A DNA stretch of 64,000 nt from a virus: positions 68,947 to 132,946 of IMG/VR virus record IMGVR_UViG_3300030451_003374; one strand, given 5' to 3'. Of the stretch, positions 56,024-63,160 are shown in pieces. Within the stretch, counting starts at the first letter, position 1. Each line of letters begins with the position of its first letter. The notes below the pieces were generated by a model, which worked only from the letters and a program-made list of their open reading frames with translations, did not search any database and was not told the origin of the DNA. The position numbers were made by a program, and so were the translations under genes.

Positions 56024-56708
56024 CGAATTTAGAATCAGGTTCTAATGCAATGAAGTATGTAAGTTTATATGAACTACTATAGAACTTAGCAAGATTCTTC
56101 TTAGAAATCTGAACAGTATATCCACCAATAAGTGTCTTGATATTCTCTATCTTGAAGTTGAATGAGAATGTGTGTTCAGTATTTCCGACAGTAAGACTAT
56201 AAACATTCGATGTATCATTCTTACGATCAGATACTATCACTTCTACAGTATTACCATTACCTACAACAGATAGGTCTGGTAGTTGCATGATAGATGATGC
56301 TTTGAGTAAACTCTTTAGGTCTTGCTCTGATAGGTTGAACTCCACATCTATACTAGGAAGTTCCATCTTCTTTTCTGGTGGTGCCACAATGACACTAGGA
56401 TCGCAGAAGAAGAATTTTGTCTGATGATTTGTTGTTCCTTTGATTGTTGCATGTGACTGGTTACTAGACACATCAATAGATGGTGTAGCAGTCAATGACA
56501 ATGTGTTCAAGAACTGTGGCAAATCATAGATTGCAAATTCACGTGGTATGTACTCTTCAATCTCTGCCTCTGCCAGAACATTTTTCATGACTGACATAGT
56601 TCTCAATGTATTTCCTTCTTTGAAATGCAATGACTGATTGATAGACGTGAAGTTCTGAAGAATTTTAGTTGTCTTTTCAGATAGTCTCATAGGTTCCCTG
56701 AGTTTCAT
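56016..56708 (-). CDS. 45: sliding clamp (T4 gp45)
   Basis: 230 residues. KTTKILQNFTSINQSLHFKE, FAIYDLPQFLNTLSLTATPS and KFFFCDPSVIVAPPEKKMEL correspond to T4 gp45 (228 residues). It is the trimeric processivity clamp for gp43 and also the activator that joins gp33 and gp55 to drive late transcription from the NATAAATA promoters found in this window. Confidence 0.95.
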   Translation of the reverse strand: MKLREPMRLSEKTTKILQNFTSINQSLHFKEGNTLRTMSVMKNVLAEAEIEEYIPREFAIYDLPQFLNTLSLTATPSIDVSSNQSHATIKGTTNHQTKFFFCDPSVIVAPPEKKMELPSIDVEFNLSEQDLKSLLKASSIMQLPDLSVVGNGNTVEVIVSDRKNDTSNVYSLTVGNTEHTFSFNFKIENIKTLIGGYTVQISKKNLAKFYSSSYKLTYFIALEPDSKFDE

Positions 56709-56737
56709 GATAAATGTCTAACACTTATACAATAACA

Positions 56738-57319
56738 CTAACCCAGTATCAAGTCAACTGCATCCTGCCAATCTTGTTTGTTTGCAAACCGATACGAAAA
56801 AGAAAACCTACGACACTCTGTCCTAGCACAGTGCCACAGTTGATCTTCTACATTCTCTCCGAAGTATCCCACCTTACAACTCCAACCCTTTCCATCCTTT
56901 ATAGTATCCATTTTATTTCCTTTGGCAAATCTGAAGAACCCTTCTCCATCTTCTGACCAGTTGAACAATATTATATGACCTGGCACCTTGTAGTTAGTAT
57001 GCCAACCTACAAATCCTGTAGGAGGATAGTATCCTACAACAGGTGTGTCAATACACTTAGGAAATTTTCTTTTCAGTAGGTCGTGATCAAACTTCTTTCT
57101 TGGTGTCACATCCTCCTGATCATTGAATACCAGATACTTACTTGGTAAGTCAAGTCTTTGATTATTTTCTAGCAACATTTTTAAGAATGTGATGCTAGTA
57201 AAAAAGATGGGATCCGCATGATAATCATACGACCTATCCCATCTTTCATTTTTTATAAATCTTTTTTCTACAACCTCTAAGAAGTTGTGGAAGTTATTAC
57301 CGATCTCTATCTTTTCCAT
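56738..57319 (-). CDS. 2OG-Fe(II) oxygenase-like protein, unknown substrate
   Basis: 193 residues. GWHTNYKVPGHIILFNWSED reads HxN where HxD is usual, EGFFRFAKG follows, and QLWHCARTECRRFSFSYRF gives the distal His and Arg. The layout fits a double-stranded beta-helix dioxygenase with one altered ligand (Asp to Asn), so activity is doubtful. Conserved-looking gene before gp45; substrate unknown. Confidence 0.55.
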   Translation of the reverse strand: MEKIEIGNNFHNFLEVVEKRFIKNERWDRSYDYHADPIFFTSITFLKMLLENNQRLDLPSKYLVFNDQEDVTPRKKFDHDLLKRKFPKCIDTPVVGYYPPTGFVGWHTNYKVPGHIILFNWSEDGEGFFRFAKGNKMDTIKDGKGWSCKVGYFGENVEDQLWHCARTECRRFSFSYRFANKQDWQDAVDLILG

Positions 57320-57336
57320 GTTGCCATGATAGCATA

Positions 57337-57651
57337 CTATCTATCTTGCAACTTCTCTACTGCTGTCGATGCTTGCATTGCGGGGACATCGTATAAACCG
57401 TTGGCATCAAACCATGGAGCAGTTTCCCAATCGAAACCTTCACCAAATGTGTTGTCTGCCTGTTGTACATACCAATGACACTTAGCGTCAGGTATGTCTA
57501 CTGCACATACTGCCCAATCGTCTGTCCACTGAGGGACTTGTACATATAATACTGGCACATCTGCGTATGCCTTCCCACCTAATAAAATACAGGACACGAG
57601 TAGCATTGCTACAACCATGCACCTGTTAGACCATTGGATGAAATGTTTCAT
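57337..57651 (-). CDS. exported protein, unknown
   Basis: 104 residues. A signal peptide (CMVVAMLLVSCILLGGKAYA, cleavage near AYA) and a 73-residue mature domain, acidic and Trp-rich (VLYVQVPQWTDDWAVCAVDI, WYVQQADNTFGEGFDWETAP) with two Cys that may pair. ATGA overlap with the small membrane gene 57648-57740. Possibly periplasmic or virion-associated; unknown. Confidence 0.62.
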   Translation of the reverse strand: MKHFIQWSNRCMVVAMLLVSCILLGGKAYADVPVLYVQVPQWTDDWAVCAVDIPDAKCHWYVQQADNTFGEGFDWETAPWFDANGLYDVPAMQASTAVEKLQDR

Positions 57652-57740
57652 ACTACTCCTGCGAATCCTGCTACTGTGCCTACAATAACAAAGAATCCGA
57701 ATTCTATCAACGGATAGTATGGGTTTGAAAATACTTTCAT
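57648..57740 (-). CDS. 30-residue membrane microprotein
   Basis: From the ATG at 57740: MKVFSNPYYPLIEFGFFVIV, then GTVAGFAGVV. One hydrophobic segment following a short polar start. ATGA overlaps with both neighbours argue for translation. Size and form recall small photosystem or cytochrome subunits, but I do not recognise it. Confidence 0.5.
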   Translation of the reverse strand: MKVFSNPYYPLIEFGFFVIVGTVAGFAGVV

Positions 57741-57811
57741 GCGAAAGCGATATTACCTACACCTGATAAGATGTATGCTGTTACTAATGTTGTGAATAGT
57801 AAGTGTTGCAT
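57737..57811 (-). CDS. 24-residue hydrophobic microprotein
   Basis: From the ATG at 57811: MQHLLFTTLVTAYILSGVGN, then IAFA. Entirely hydrophobic. It has AGGAG 10 nt upstream, a TAATG junction on one side and ATGA on the other. Could act as a leader peptide or a single membrane helix. Unknown. Confidence 0.45.
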   Translation of the reverse strand: MQHLLFTTLVTAYILSGVGNIAFA

Positions 57812-57984
57812 TAGTTTGCTCCTTGATAAACTGGGACTGCTTTACCACCATCAAAATCATCATCGTCGTCATCATTGATGGCACGGATGAATAGTTCAAG
57901 AAATACAAGTGCTCCTATGGGATAGAAGCACCATAGTATTGCTTGAAAGGGTGATATATCATTTACTACAGAAAGATCTGTCAT
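57811..57984 (-). CDS. small membrane protein with acidic run
   Basis: 57 residues from the ATG at 57984: MTDLSVVNDISPFQAILWCF..., YPIGALVFLELFIRAIN then a run of Asp (DDDDDDFDGG). One membrane pass and an acidic loop. Placed right after the hli array in the same polycistron; similar small proteins occur next to hli in other cyanophages (recollection). Unknown function. Confidence 0.6.
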   Translation of the reverse strand: MTDLSVVNDISPFQAILWCFYPIGALVFLELFIRAINDDDDDDFDGGKAVPVYQGAN

Positions 57985-58113
57985 TTAGAACTGACCGAAG
58001 AACATGTGACCTGTCAATAAGTCTGAAGTTGCTGCTGCAATCAAACCTAACATAGCAAGTCTACCGTTCCATCTTTCTGCAATTTTCTTTTGTGGTTCGA
58101 TATTGTCTTTCAT
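57985..58113 (-). CDS. hli: high-light-inducible protein (Hli), copy 1
   Basis: 42 residues from the ATG at 58113: MKDNIEPQKKIAERWNGRLA..., MLGLIAAATSDLLTGHMFFG. ERWNGRLAMLG is the chlorophyll-binding ExxNGRxAMxG motif of Hlips. Hlips bind pigment and protect photosystem II assembly; phage copies are thought to help host photosynthesis during infection. TAATG-type join to copy 2. Confidence 0.93.
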   Translation of the reverse strand: MKDNIEPQKKIAERWNGRLAMLGLIAAATSDLLTGHMFFGQF

Positions 58114-58220
58114 TAGAATATACCTGGAATGATGTTGCCTGTTGTTGCGTATGCTCCGACTGCTGCAACGAATCCAATCATTGCCATCCAACCGTTAAAC
58201 TTTTCTGCTTCTGGTGTCAT
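58113..58220 (-). CDS. hli: high-light-inducible protein (Hli), copy 2
   Basis: 35 residues, MTPEAEKFNGWMAMIGFVAA..., VGAYATTGNIIPGIF. Minimal Hli helix, with the motif as EKFNGWMAMIG (Arg of NGR replaced by Trp), so a somewhat divergent copy. Fully coupled by TAATG to copy 1. Confidence 0.85.
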   Translation of the reverse strand: MTPEAEKFNGWMAMIGFVAAVGAYATTGNIIPGIF

Positions 58221-58245
58221 TTGTTTGTACCTTGTAATTGTTTGC

Positions 58246-58371
58246 TTAGAATAAACCTGGTGCTATCCAACCGAATAGACCGTAGTTGATTGTCCCGATC
58301 ACTAGACCGAGCATTGCGAGACGTCCATTGACCTTCTCTGCGTACTTCCAGTAGGGATGTGAAAAATCCAT
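58246..58371 (-). CDS. hli: high-light-inducible protein (Hli), copy 3
   Basis: 41 residues from the ATG at 58371: MDFSHPYWKYAEKVNGRLAM..., LGLVIGTINYGLFGWIAPGLF. Canonical EKVNGRLAMLG motif. The second part of the helix (INYGLFGWIAPG) differs from the others. A 25-nt spacer separates it from copy 2; TAATG to copy 4. Confidence 0.93.
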   Translation of the reverse strand: MDFSHPYWKYAEKVNGRLAMLGLVIGTINYGLFGWIAPGLF

Positions 58372-58568
58372 TAGAAGATACCTGGAATAATTTGTCCAGT
58401 AGTAACATAAGCACCAATCAGTGCAATGAAACCAACCATTGCCCAACGACCATTTACTTTCTCAGCATTTTGAGGATACCCTTCATATACTACGCTTTCA
58501 TCAACGTAAGGTTTTGTTTCAGTTGGGAACGCATTTTGACGTCCGCCTGATTCAGTAGTTACAGTCAT
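58371..58568 (-). CDS. hli: high-light-inducible protein (Hli), copy 4
   Basis: 65 residues: a 30-residue N-terminal extension (TVTTESGGRQNAFPTETKPY) and then AEKVNGRWAMVGFIALIGAY, VTTGQIIPGIF. It is first in the array and follows the perfect sigma70-like promoter. The extension sets it apart from the other three minimal copies. Confidence 0.93.
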   Translation of the reverse strand: MTVTTESGGRQNAFPTETKPYVDESVVYEGYPQNAEKVNGRWAMVGFIALIGAYVTTGQIIPGIF

Positions 58569-58595
58569 TTAGTAATTGTGAACTTTTGTTACATA

Positions 58596-58624
58596 ATTAT
58601 ATATAAAAAATAAAATTTTGTCAA
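58596..58624 (-). promoter_or_regulatory. consensus sigma70 promoter (early)
   Basis: On the minus strand TTGACA (58624-58619) and TATAAT (58601-58596) with a 17-nt spacer: a perfect consensus host promoter. The first hli start (58568) lies 28 nt past the -10. A 7-bp inverted repeat ACATAAG-5-CTTATGT at 58633-58651 sits just upstream of the -35 and could be an operator. Confidence 0.9.
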
Positions 58625-58650
58625 GAAACTTTACATAAGACACACTTATG

Positions 58651-58779
58651 TCACGCATCATCCTTGCTTATATCTCTACCCCAAACCCGCAAAAAGATTG
58701 ACAGCACTAACGCTGTAGGAACAGTGGTGACAAATATCAACATTATCACCTTGATCAACATGTGCTGAACTTCTGACAT
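58651..58779 (-). CDS. 42-residue membrane protein, late-type
   Basis: From the ATG at 58779: MSEVQHMLIKVIMLIFVTTV..., PTALVLSIFLRVWGRDISKD. One or two hydrophobic stretches and a charged end. A late promoter box CATAAATA ends 21 nt before its ATG. Unknown; could be a small lysis or virion-membrane factor. Confidence 0.55.
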   Translation of the reverse strand: MSEVQHMLIKVIMLIFVTTVPTALVLSIFLRVWGRDISKDDA

Positions 58780-58800
58780 TCAATTGTAAAGAACTGTTAC

Positions 58801-58808
58801 TATTTATG
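58801..58808 (-). promoter_or_regulatory. candidate late promoter CATAAATA
   Basis: Minus-strand CATAAATA, identical to the plus-strand box at 14946-14953, 21 nt before the ATG at 58779. It lies right after the stop of the preceding microprotein gene (58809). Confidence 0.62.
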
Positions 58809-58898
58809 TTATTTCTTTCCGAATTTCTCCCTGATCCATATGTCAACAAGAATGAAGACAACAGACCCAACTGCAATAATAAGTATACCTTCCCACAT
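58809..58898 (-). CDS. 29-residue membrane microprotein
   Basis: From the ATG at 58898 (TAATG with the upstream gene): MWEGILIIAVGSVVFILVDI, then WIREKFGKK. A single transmembrane helix and a basic end. Coupling to the upstream gene supports it. Confidence 0.5.
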   Translation of the reverse strand: MWEGILIIAVGSVVFILVDIWIREKFGKK

Positions 58899-59560
58899 TA
58901 GCAGTTCTCGTTTAGACCTTCTGCCATACTTCCACCTATGTCAGAACCCTGATTGCCACTAAACATTGCCACCCAACCAGCAGCGACCCAACCAATAAAG
59001 GGGATATTAGACAGAGCAGGAGCAGCAGAAGCACCAATCGAGGTACCCACGAGTCTTCCTGTTCCTTCTGCACTTCCGATTGCTTTGATACATGCTTCTG
59101 ATCTAGCAACCGCATCTCCCTGTGTGTTCGTTGTACTCCCTAATGTTGCAGGATCTTGCCATGATCTAGGATTAGATACAGGTCCTCCTTGATTGGTTAC
59201 ACCATCCATGACATACTCTTCAACAACTTCTTTGGTGTTGTTTGCTAACCCTAAGAAACCTCCTTTCTCTTTTATACTTGTAGTGATATGCATTGTCTTA
59301 GGATCGTTTGCTTTATATGTTATAGCGTAACCATCCTCTGATACACTTGCCTTATATGAAGTGTATGGTCCTACAGGTATATTCAAGTTAGGTAACTTAG
59401 GTGTATCTTTTCTACTTACAATATGTCCTATCATACCAAGATGTGACACAGCGAATAGACTGCCTACCACACCAATTGATATCCACTTATACTTTCCATC
59501 ATTAGATGGCTTCTTCTTAGGTTTGGGTTCAGCACCAAACATTGCCTCTTCTTGATCCAT
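58898..59560 (-). CDS. membrane-anchored protein with glycine-rich C-terminus
   Basis: 220 residues: acidic start, basic KPKKKPSNDGKYK, a hydrophobic segment (WISIGVVGSLFAVSHLGMIG), a soluble beta-type domain (GPYTSYKASVSEDGYAITYK) and a C-terminal glycine-zipper-like membrane region (NIPFIGWVAAGWVAMFSGNQ). Topology suits an envelope-spanning or virion-associated protein. The type is common near gp46 in cyanophages (recollection); function unknown. Confidence 0.6.
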   Translation of the reverse strand: MDQEEAMFGAEPKPKKKPSNDGKYKWISIGVVGSLFAVSHLGMIGHIVSRKDTPKLPNLNIPVGPYTSYKASVSEDGYAITYKANDPKTMHITTSIKEKGGFLGLANNTKEVVEEYVMDGVTNQGGPVSNPRSWQDPATLGSTTNTQGDAVARSEACIKAIGSAEGTGRLVGTSIGASAAPALSNIPFIGWVAAGWVAMFSGNQGSDIGGSMAEGLNENC

Positions 59561-59592
59561 AATCTAACCTAGGTTCATTTATTATATAGCAT

Positions 59593-59616
59593 AAAAAAAG
59601 GGGTGTCAAGCACCCC
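59593..59616 (-). terminator. rho-independent terminator
   Basis: On the minus strand GGGGTG-CTTGA-CACCCC followed by TT and seven T. It ends the beta-barrel gene transcript (stop at 59638). Confidence 0.9.
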
Positions 59617-59637
59617 TTGTATTATGTAAGTTGTTTC

Positions 59638-60006
59638 TTAGAAACTGTACTTGATTCCAGTTAGGAATTCGTACTTGTTGTCTCCACCATCGTTAGATGT
59701 GAACTTACCACCGATTTTAGCACCAACTGAGTCTGTTAGAGCAAATGCTAAACCAGAGTTGATTCTTAATTCAGTTGTTTCTGTACCACCGTCAGCAACA
59801 GTTATAATAGGACCACCTTCTACGAAGTACTTAGTACCACCTTCGCCTAAAGCACCAGCATAACCGATCTTACCAGTGAATTCTGTTGCACTGTAGTTGT
59901 TACCAGTGAATTTTGACTTGGTGTCTACACCAACGTAAGGTCCTGCTAATACAGGAGAAGAGAAAGCAGTTACAGCAGCGACTGCTAAGATTGATTTAAT
60001 GTTCAT
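59638..60006 (-). CDS. outer-membrane beta-barrel-like exported protein
   Basis: 122 residues from the ATG at 60006: signal peptide MNIKSILAVAAVTAFSSPVL (cut near LAG), then alternating strands (GPYVGVDTKSKFTGNNYSAT, KYFVEGGPIITVADGGTETT, GAKIGGKFTSNDGG) ending YEFLTGIKYSF. A terminal Phe with alternating aromatic residues is the BamA-recognised signature of an 8-strand-type outer-membrane protein. The gene has a sigma70-like promoter, a long structured leader and its own terminator: a separate early unit that might alter the host cell surface. Confidence 0.8.
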   Translation of the reverse strand: MNIKSILAVAAVTAFSSPVLAGPYVGVDTKSKFTGNNYSATEFTGKIGYAGALGEGGTKYFVEGGPIITVADGGTETTELRINSGLAFALTDSVGAKIGGKFTSNDGGDNKYEFLTGIKYSF

Positions 60007-60126
60007 TATTGTTTTTAAGTATCTCGCAAGACATAAAAAAATCCTGCGGATGTTAGACGACCCCGACATGGGTGTCTTTTTATCTACGCAGGGGTACGAT
60101 CTTTCGATTCCTTTGTATGATTATAT
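60007..60126 (-). promoter_or_regulatory. structured 5' leader of the beta-barrel gene
   Basis: About 120 nt of untranslated RNA between promoter and ATG. On the minus strand CCTGCG (60093-60088) can pair with CGCAGG (60048-60043), which is followed by seven T; an inner GACACCC/GGGGTC repeat lies within. This looks like an attenuator or a cis-acting RNA. The T-run could also terminate transcription early. Confidence 0.5.
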
Positions 60127-60154
60127 ATGATAGCACAAAGTTCGCACTTGTCAA
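60127..60154 (-). promoter_or_regulatory. sigma70-like promoter for the beta-barrel gene
   Basis: On the minus strand TTGACA (60154-60149) and TATCAT (60132-60127) with a 16-nt spacer; a TATAAT also occurs further down (60125-60120) but at a poor distance. It overlaps the end of the gp46 gene. Confidence 0.7.
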
Positions 60155-61863
60155 ACTTTTAGTTTGGAGAACCCCTTGTCCTTAGTAAACTCCAGACAGT
60201 GATTGAATTTATCGTATAGATCCTGTTTGTGCGAGATTATAAACACGTTAGCATCCTTGATGATATACCGTACAATTTTGAGGAAGTAGTCTGTACCAAA
60301 CTCATCTAGTGATGAGTCAAAAACCTCGTCCATGATTAGCAAATTTGTAACGACACTGTTCTTCATCCTTGCTATCTCTCTCCATGTAAACAGAAGTGCA
60401 AGGTCGATCCTCATCTTCTCTCCTTCAGAGAATGATGCATAAGAGAACTTCTCATGCACAGGTGTCTGCACAGTTTCATTGAAGTCTTCATCTAACATAA
60501 AGTTGACATAGAAATCCATCCTCTGTAGATACTCATTGACCTGTTGGTTGATCAGAGGTAGATACTTTCTTATAATACTTTTCTTTACACCATCATCTTT
60601 GAGTAGTTCGTTACCCTGTTCTAGATAATCGAACTCATCTTGAGTTGTTTGTAAATTGTTTAGTATGTCTTTTAGTTTATCCTTATACTCTGTTAGTTTC
60701 TCATCCTCAGAATTTTTATTCTCAAGTCTATCGGTAATGTTTTGAATTTCTGTTTCAAGATTTCCTCTTCGTTTGTTGTTGTTAGCAATTCTAATATTGA
60801 ATTGAGAAACTTCATTAGATAGTGTAGTAATCTCCTTCTGGAGTTTGAGAAACTGTTGTTCTCGTTCTTCCTCTGCTTCTATAGCAGTGGTGATTTCATC
60901 CAAACTACTTTGATGTTTGGCAAGAACTCCTTGGAGGTGTTCAATTCTATTTACTCTGAATGACTCTTCTATATTCTGTGTACATGTAGGACAAACCGAA
61001 TGTGCTTCAAAAAAATCTAGTTCATGACTAGAGTTTGATTCTTTAGTTTGTATTTTTGATTTTAACTTTTCTAACTTTTTTATAGTACTACTTGATTTAG
61101 TATATTGTTGAATATCCTTCTCCTTTTTATTGACTTTAGAGATGAGATCTTCAACACTCCTTTGATACTCTTCTGTTTCGGTATCACAATTCTCGATCTC
61201 TTGTTGTTTGGTGTTGATGCTGTCATAACCTTCTTCCTCTATTTGTTTGATAAATCTTTTCTGCATTATTATTTTATCTGCAACTGATTCTTTCTTCAGT
61301 TCCATGACTCTCAAGTTATCTCTTGACTGTTTGATTTGAGTCTTCAAGATATCTGACATCATAGAAAAAACTTTGATGTCAAGTAAGTCTTCTATAACTT
61401 CTCTGCGATGTGGAGCAGATAGTTGCATAAAGGGAACGAAAGAAGCACTCCCAAGTATAACAATTTGAGTGAAAGACTTGTAGTTGAGTTTGAGTATCTG
61501 TCCTTCCAAAGTCTTTTGTTGATCGTTAGCAGAGCAGTCCTCATTGAACTTCTTTCCATTTTTATAGATCTCAAAAATATTTGGTTTGATGCCTCTTATA
61601 ACCCTATAAGGTACATCACCAATATCAAATCGTATATCCACAACAGCATCTCTTTCGTTTGTGCTGTTGACTAACTGACCCTTCGTAACTTTTCGGAACG
61701 GTTTACCGAACAAAGAAAATGTAAGAGCATCTAGAACCGTACTCTTACCCGAACCATTTGCACCAACAATGAGAGTATCTTTATTCTCATCTAACTTTAT
61801 AGATGTGAATTGATTCCCTGAGGACAAAAAGTTTTTATAACGAATTTCTTTGAAACGAATCAC
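60151..61863 (-). CDS. 46: recombination endonuclease subunit (T4 gp46, Rad50/SbcC-like), GTG start
   Basis: 570 residues; GTG at 61863 forms GTGA with the upstream gene. Walker A IVGANGSGKSTVLDAL (34-42), a long coiled coil interrupted by the zinc hook SVCPTCTQNI (CxxC), and a C-terminal signature FSEGEKMRIDLALLFTWRE plus LLIMDEVFD (Walker B). With gp47 it processes DNA ends for recombination-dependent replication and degrades host DNA. Confidence 0.95.
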   Translation of the reverse strand: MIRFKEIRYKNFLSSGNQFTSIKLDENKDTLIVGANGSGKSTVLDALTFSLFGKPFRKVTKGQLVNSTNERDAVVDIRFDIGDVPYRVIRGIKPNIFEIYKNGKKFNEDCSANDQQKTLEGQILKLNYKSFTQIVILGSASFVPFMQLSAPHRREVIEDLLDIKVFSMMSDILKTQIKQSRDNLRVMELKKESVADKIIMQKRFIKQIEEEGYDSINTKQQEIENCDTETEEYQRSVEDLISKVNKKEKDIQQYTKSSSTIKKLEKLKSKIQTKESNSSHELDFFEAHSVCPTCTQNIEESFRVNRIEHLQGVLAKHQSSLDEITTAIEAEEEREQQFLKLQKEITTLSNEVSQFNIRIANNNKRRGNLETEIQNITDRLENKNSEDEKLTEYKDKLKDILNNLQTTQDEFDYLEQGNELLKDDGVKKSIIRKYLPLINQQVNEYLQRMDFYVNFMLDEDFNETVQTPVHEKFSYASFSEGEKMRIDLALLFTWREIARMKNSVVTNLLIMDEVFDSSLDEFGTDYFLKIVRYIIKDANVFIISHKQDLYDKFNHCLEFTKDKGFSKLKV

Positions 61864-62120
61864 TTAGGATCAACTGGAATAACAAAATCATCTTTACCTA
61901 TTATAGTATACCTTGTTCCTGTTTTTTCGCAAGCTGCAATTGCTACACGGTCAGCAACATGTATTACTTTCATAATAGGTTCACCCGAACCTTCTAACAT
62001 CATAGCATATCTATCGGCATCATCTTTCTCTACAAAAAAGAATACAACCTTCTCACCATACTCGTTGACGACTGCATATGCTCCCTCGTCTTGACTATGC
62101 TTTGGTGTAATAATATGCAT
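61860..62120 (-). CDS. DUF3110-like small protein between gp47 and gp46
   Basis: 86 residues, MHIITPKHSQDEGAYAVVNE, YGEKVVFFFVEKDDADRYAM, MLEGSGEPIMKVIHV. It resembles the cyanobacterial/plastid DUF3110 family ('EG...v.aFe.eeDA.rYa..Le'). Inserted between gp47 and gp46 (TGATG and GTGA junctions). Unknown function, probably of host origin (inference). Confidence 0.7.
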   Translation of the reverse strand: MHIITPKHSQDEGAYAVVNEYGEKVVFFFVEKDDADRYAMMLEGSGEPIMKVIHVADRVAIAACEKTGTRYTIIGKDDFVIPVDPK

Positions 62121-63160
62121 CAGATGACCTCACATGCCTCTTGATAAGTGACTCTTAAAATGTCTTTGATCTTAGATTTATTTAGATCTGTGCTTAGATC
62201 ATCGACATATGTGTTGAGTAGAGTCATCGTATCTTCTGTCTGTGCTACGTTCTCCTCAGGTGCAAGCATATTTACAGATCTCTCTACCACCTTGATGTCA
62301 TATGGGTGTACCCTTGCTAATGATTGCATGAATCTTTCATACTCTTTATCATCAGTCTTTTGTCTAACTACAACCTTGACTATCTTATTCCTATACTCCT
62401 CAAACTTAGTCAGTTGTCTAGGTGTATCATCATAATTGATAATCTTAAACATCTGATAAGGATTATTGATTGTCTTGAGTGTTAGTTTCTCTGTGTCGTA
62501 TATGTGGAATCCTCTTGGATCATCACAATCATTCCAGAACATCTCATATGGATTGCCTAGGTAATATATCCTACCGTTATTTGACCTTGTGTGGTAGTGT
62601 CCTGAGAACACATGAGTAAAGTGGTCATAACACTCAAAGTCTGCTCCTACGTCCATTACGTGCCCGTGTGTGGCAACGAACCCATTTAGTTCTAGATGAC
62701 CCATAGCAACCTTACACTTACTATCCTTCACCATCTTATATGTTGTTGCCTCATTCTCTGGGTTGATCCAAGGTATAAACAGTATTGGTAACCCACCTAC
62801 AGTTATCTCTTCACACTCTTCAACGATACGTATATTATCATACTCTCTGAGCATCAGATCTATAGTGTTGATGTCATTAGTATTCTTATAGAAAGCAGTA
62901 TGATTGCCAACTATACTAATCATTGACATTCCTTTATCTCGAATAGGATCAAAGTAATTGGACTTTGCCCAATTGAGAGAGCATAGATCCACACCCTTCC
63001 TGTTATCAAAGGTATCTCCTAGATCAAGTATAGTATCTATACCATGCTTCTCTAATGTAGGAAAGAATATCTCATCATAAAATTTCTGAAAGTAATCTAA
63101 CCATAGTTTAGAACCTTTCTTGAATCCAAAGTGTTGGTCTGTGATAATAGCAACTTTCAT
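62120..63160 (-). CDS. 47: recombination endonuclease subunit (T4 gp47, Mre11/SbcD-like)
   Basis: 346 residues of the calcineurin-like phosphoesterase family: ITDQHFGFKKGSKLW (D-x-H), ILDLGDTFDNRKG (GDxxD), SIVGNHTAFYKN (GNH), AMGHLELNG and VFSGHYHTRS (GHxH). All five metal-binding motifs are intact. Partner of gp46 at 60151-61863. Confidence 0.96.
   Translation of the reverse strand: MKVAIITDQHFGFKKGSKLWLDYFQKFYDEIFFPTLEKHGIDTILDLGDTFDNRKGVDLCSLNWAKSNYFDPIRDKGMSMISIVGNHTAFYKNTNDINTIDLMLREYDNIRIVEECEEITVGGLPILFIPWINPENEATTYKMVKDSKCKVAMGHLELNGFVATHGHVMDVGADFECYDHFTHVFSGHYHTRSNNGRIYYLGNPYEMFWNDCDDPRGFHIYDTEKLTLKTINNPYQMFKIINYDDTPRQLTKFEEYRNKIVKVVVRQKTDDKEYERFMQSLARVHPYDIKVVERSVNMLAPEENVAQTEDTMTLLNTYVDDLSTDLNKSKIKDILRVTYQEACEVI

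Noticed and set aside
58217-58446. Extra frames overlapping the hli array
   Set aside because: The hli frames carry the conserved pigment-binding motif and coupled starts; the others do not.
58676-58876. 66-residue minus-strand frame
   Set aside because: It would cross the late promoter and overlap two coupled small membrane genes in other frames; composition is not protein-like.
59566-59575. Palindrome AACCTAGGTT before the gene at 58898-59560
   Set aside because: A 10-base palindrome is expected dozens of times by chance in 64 kb; nothing else supports an operator here.
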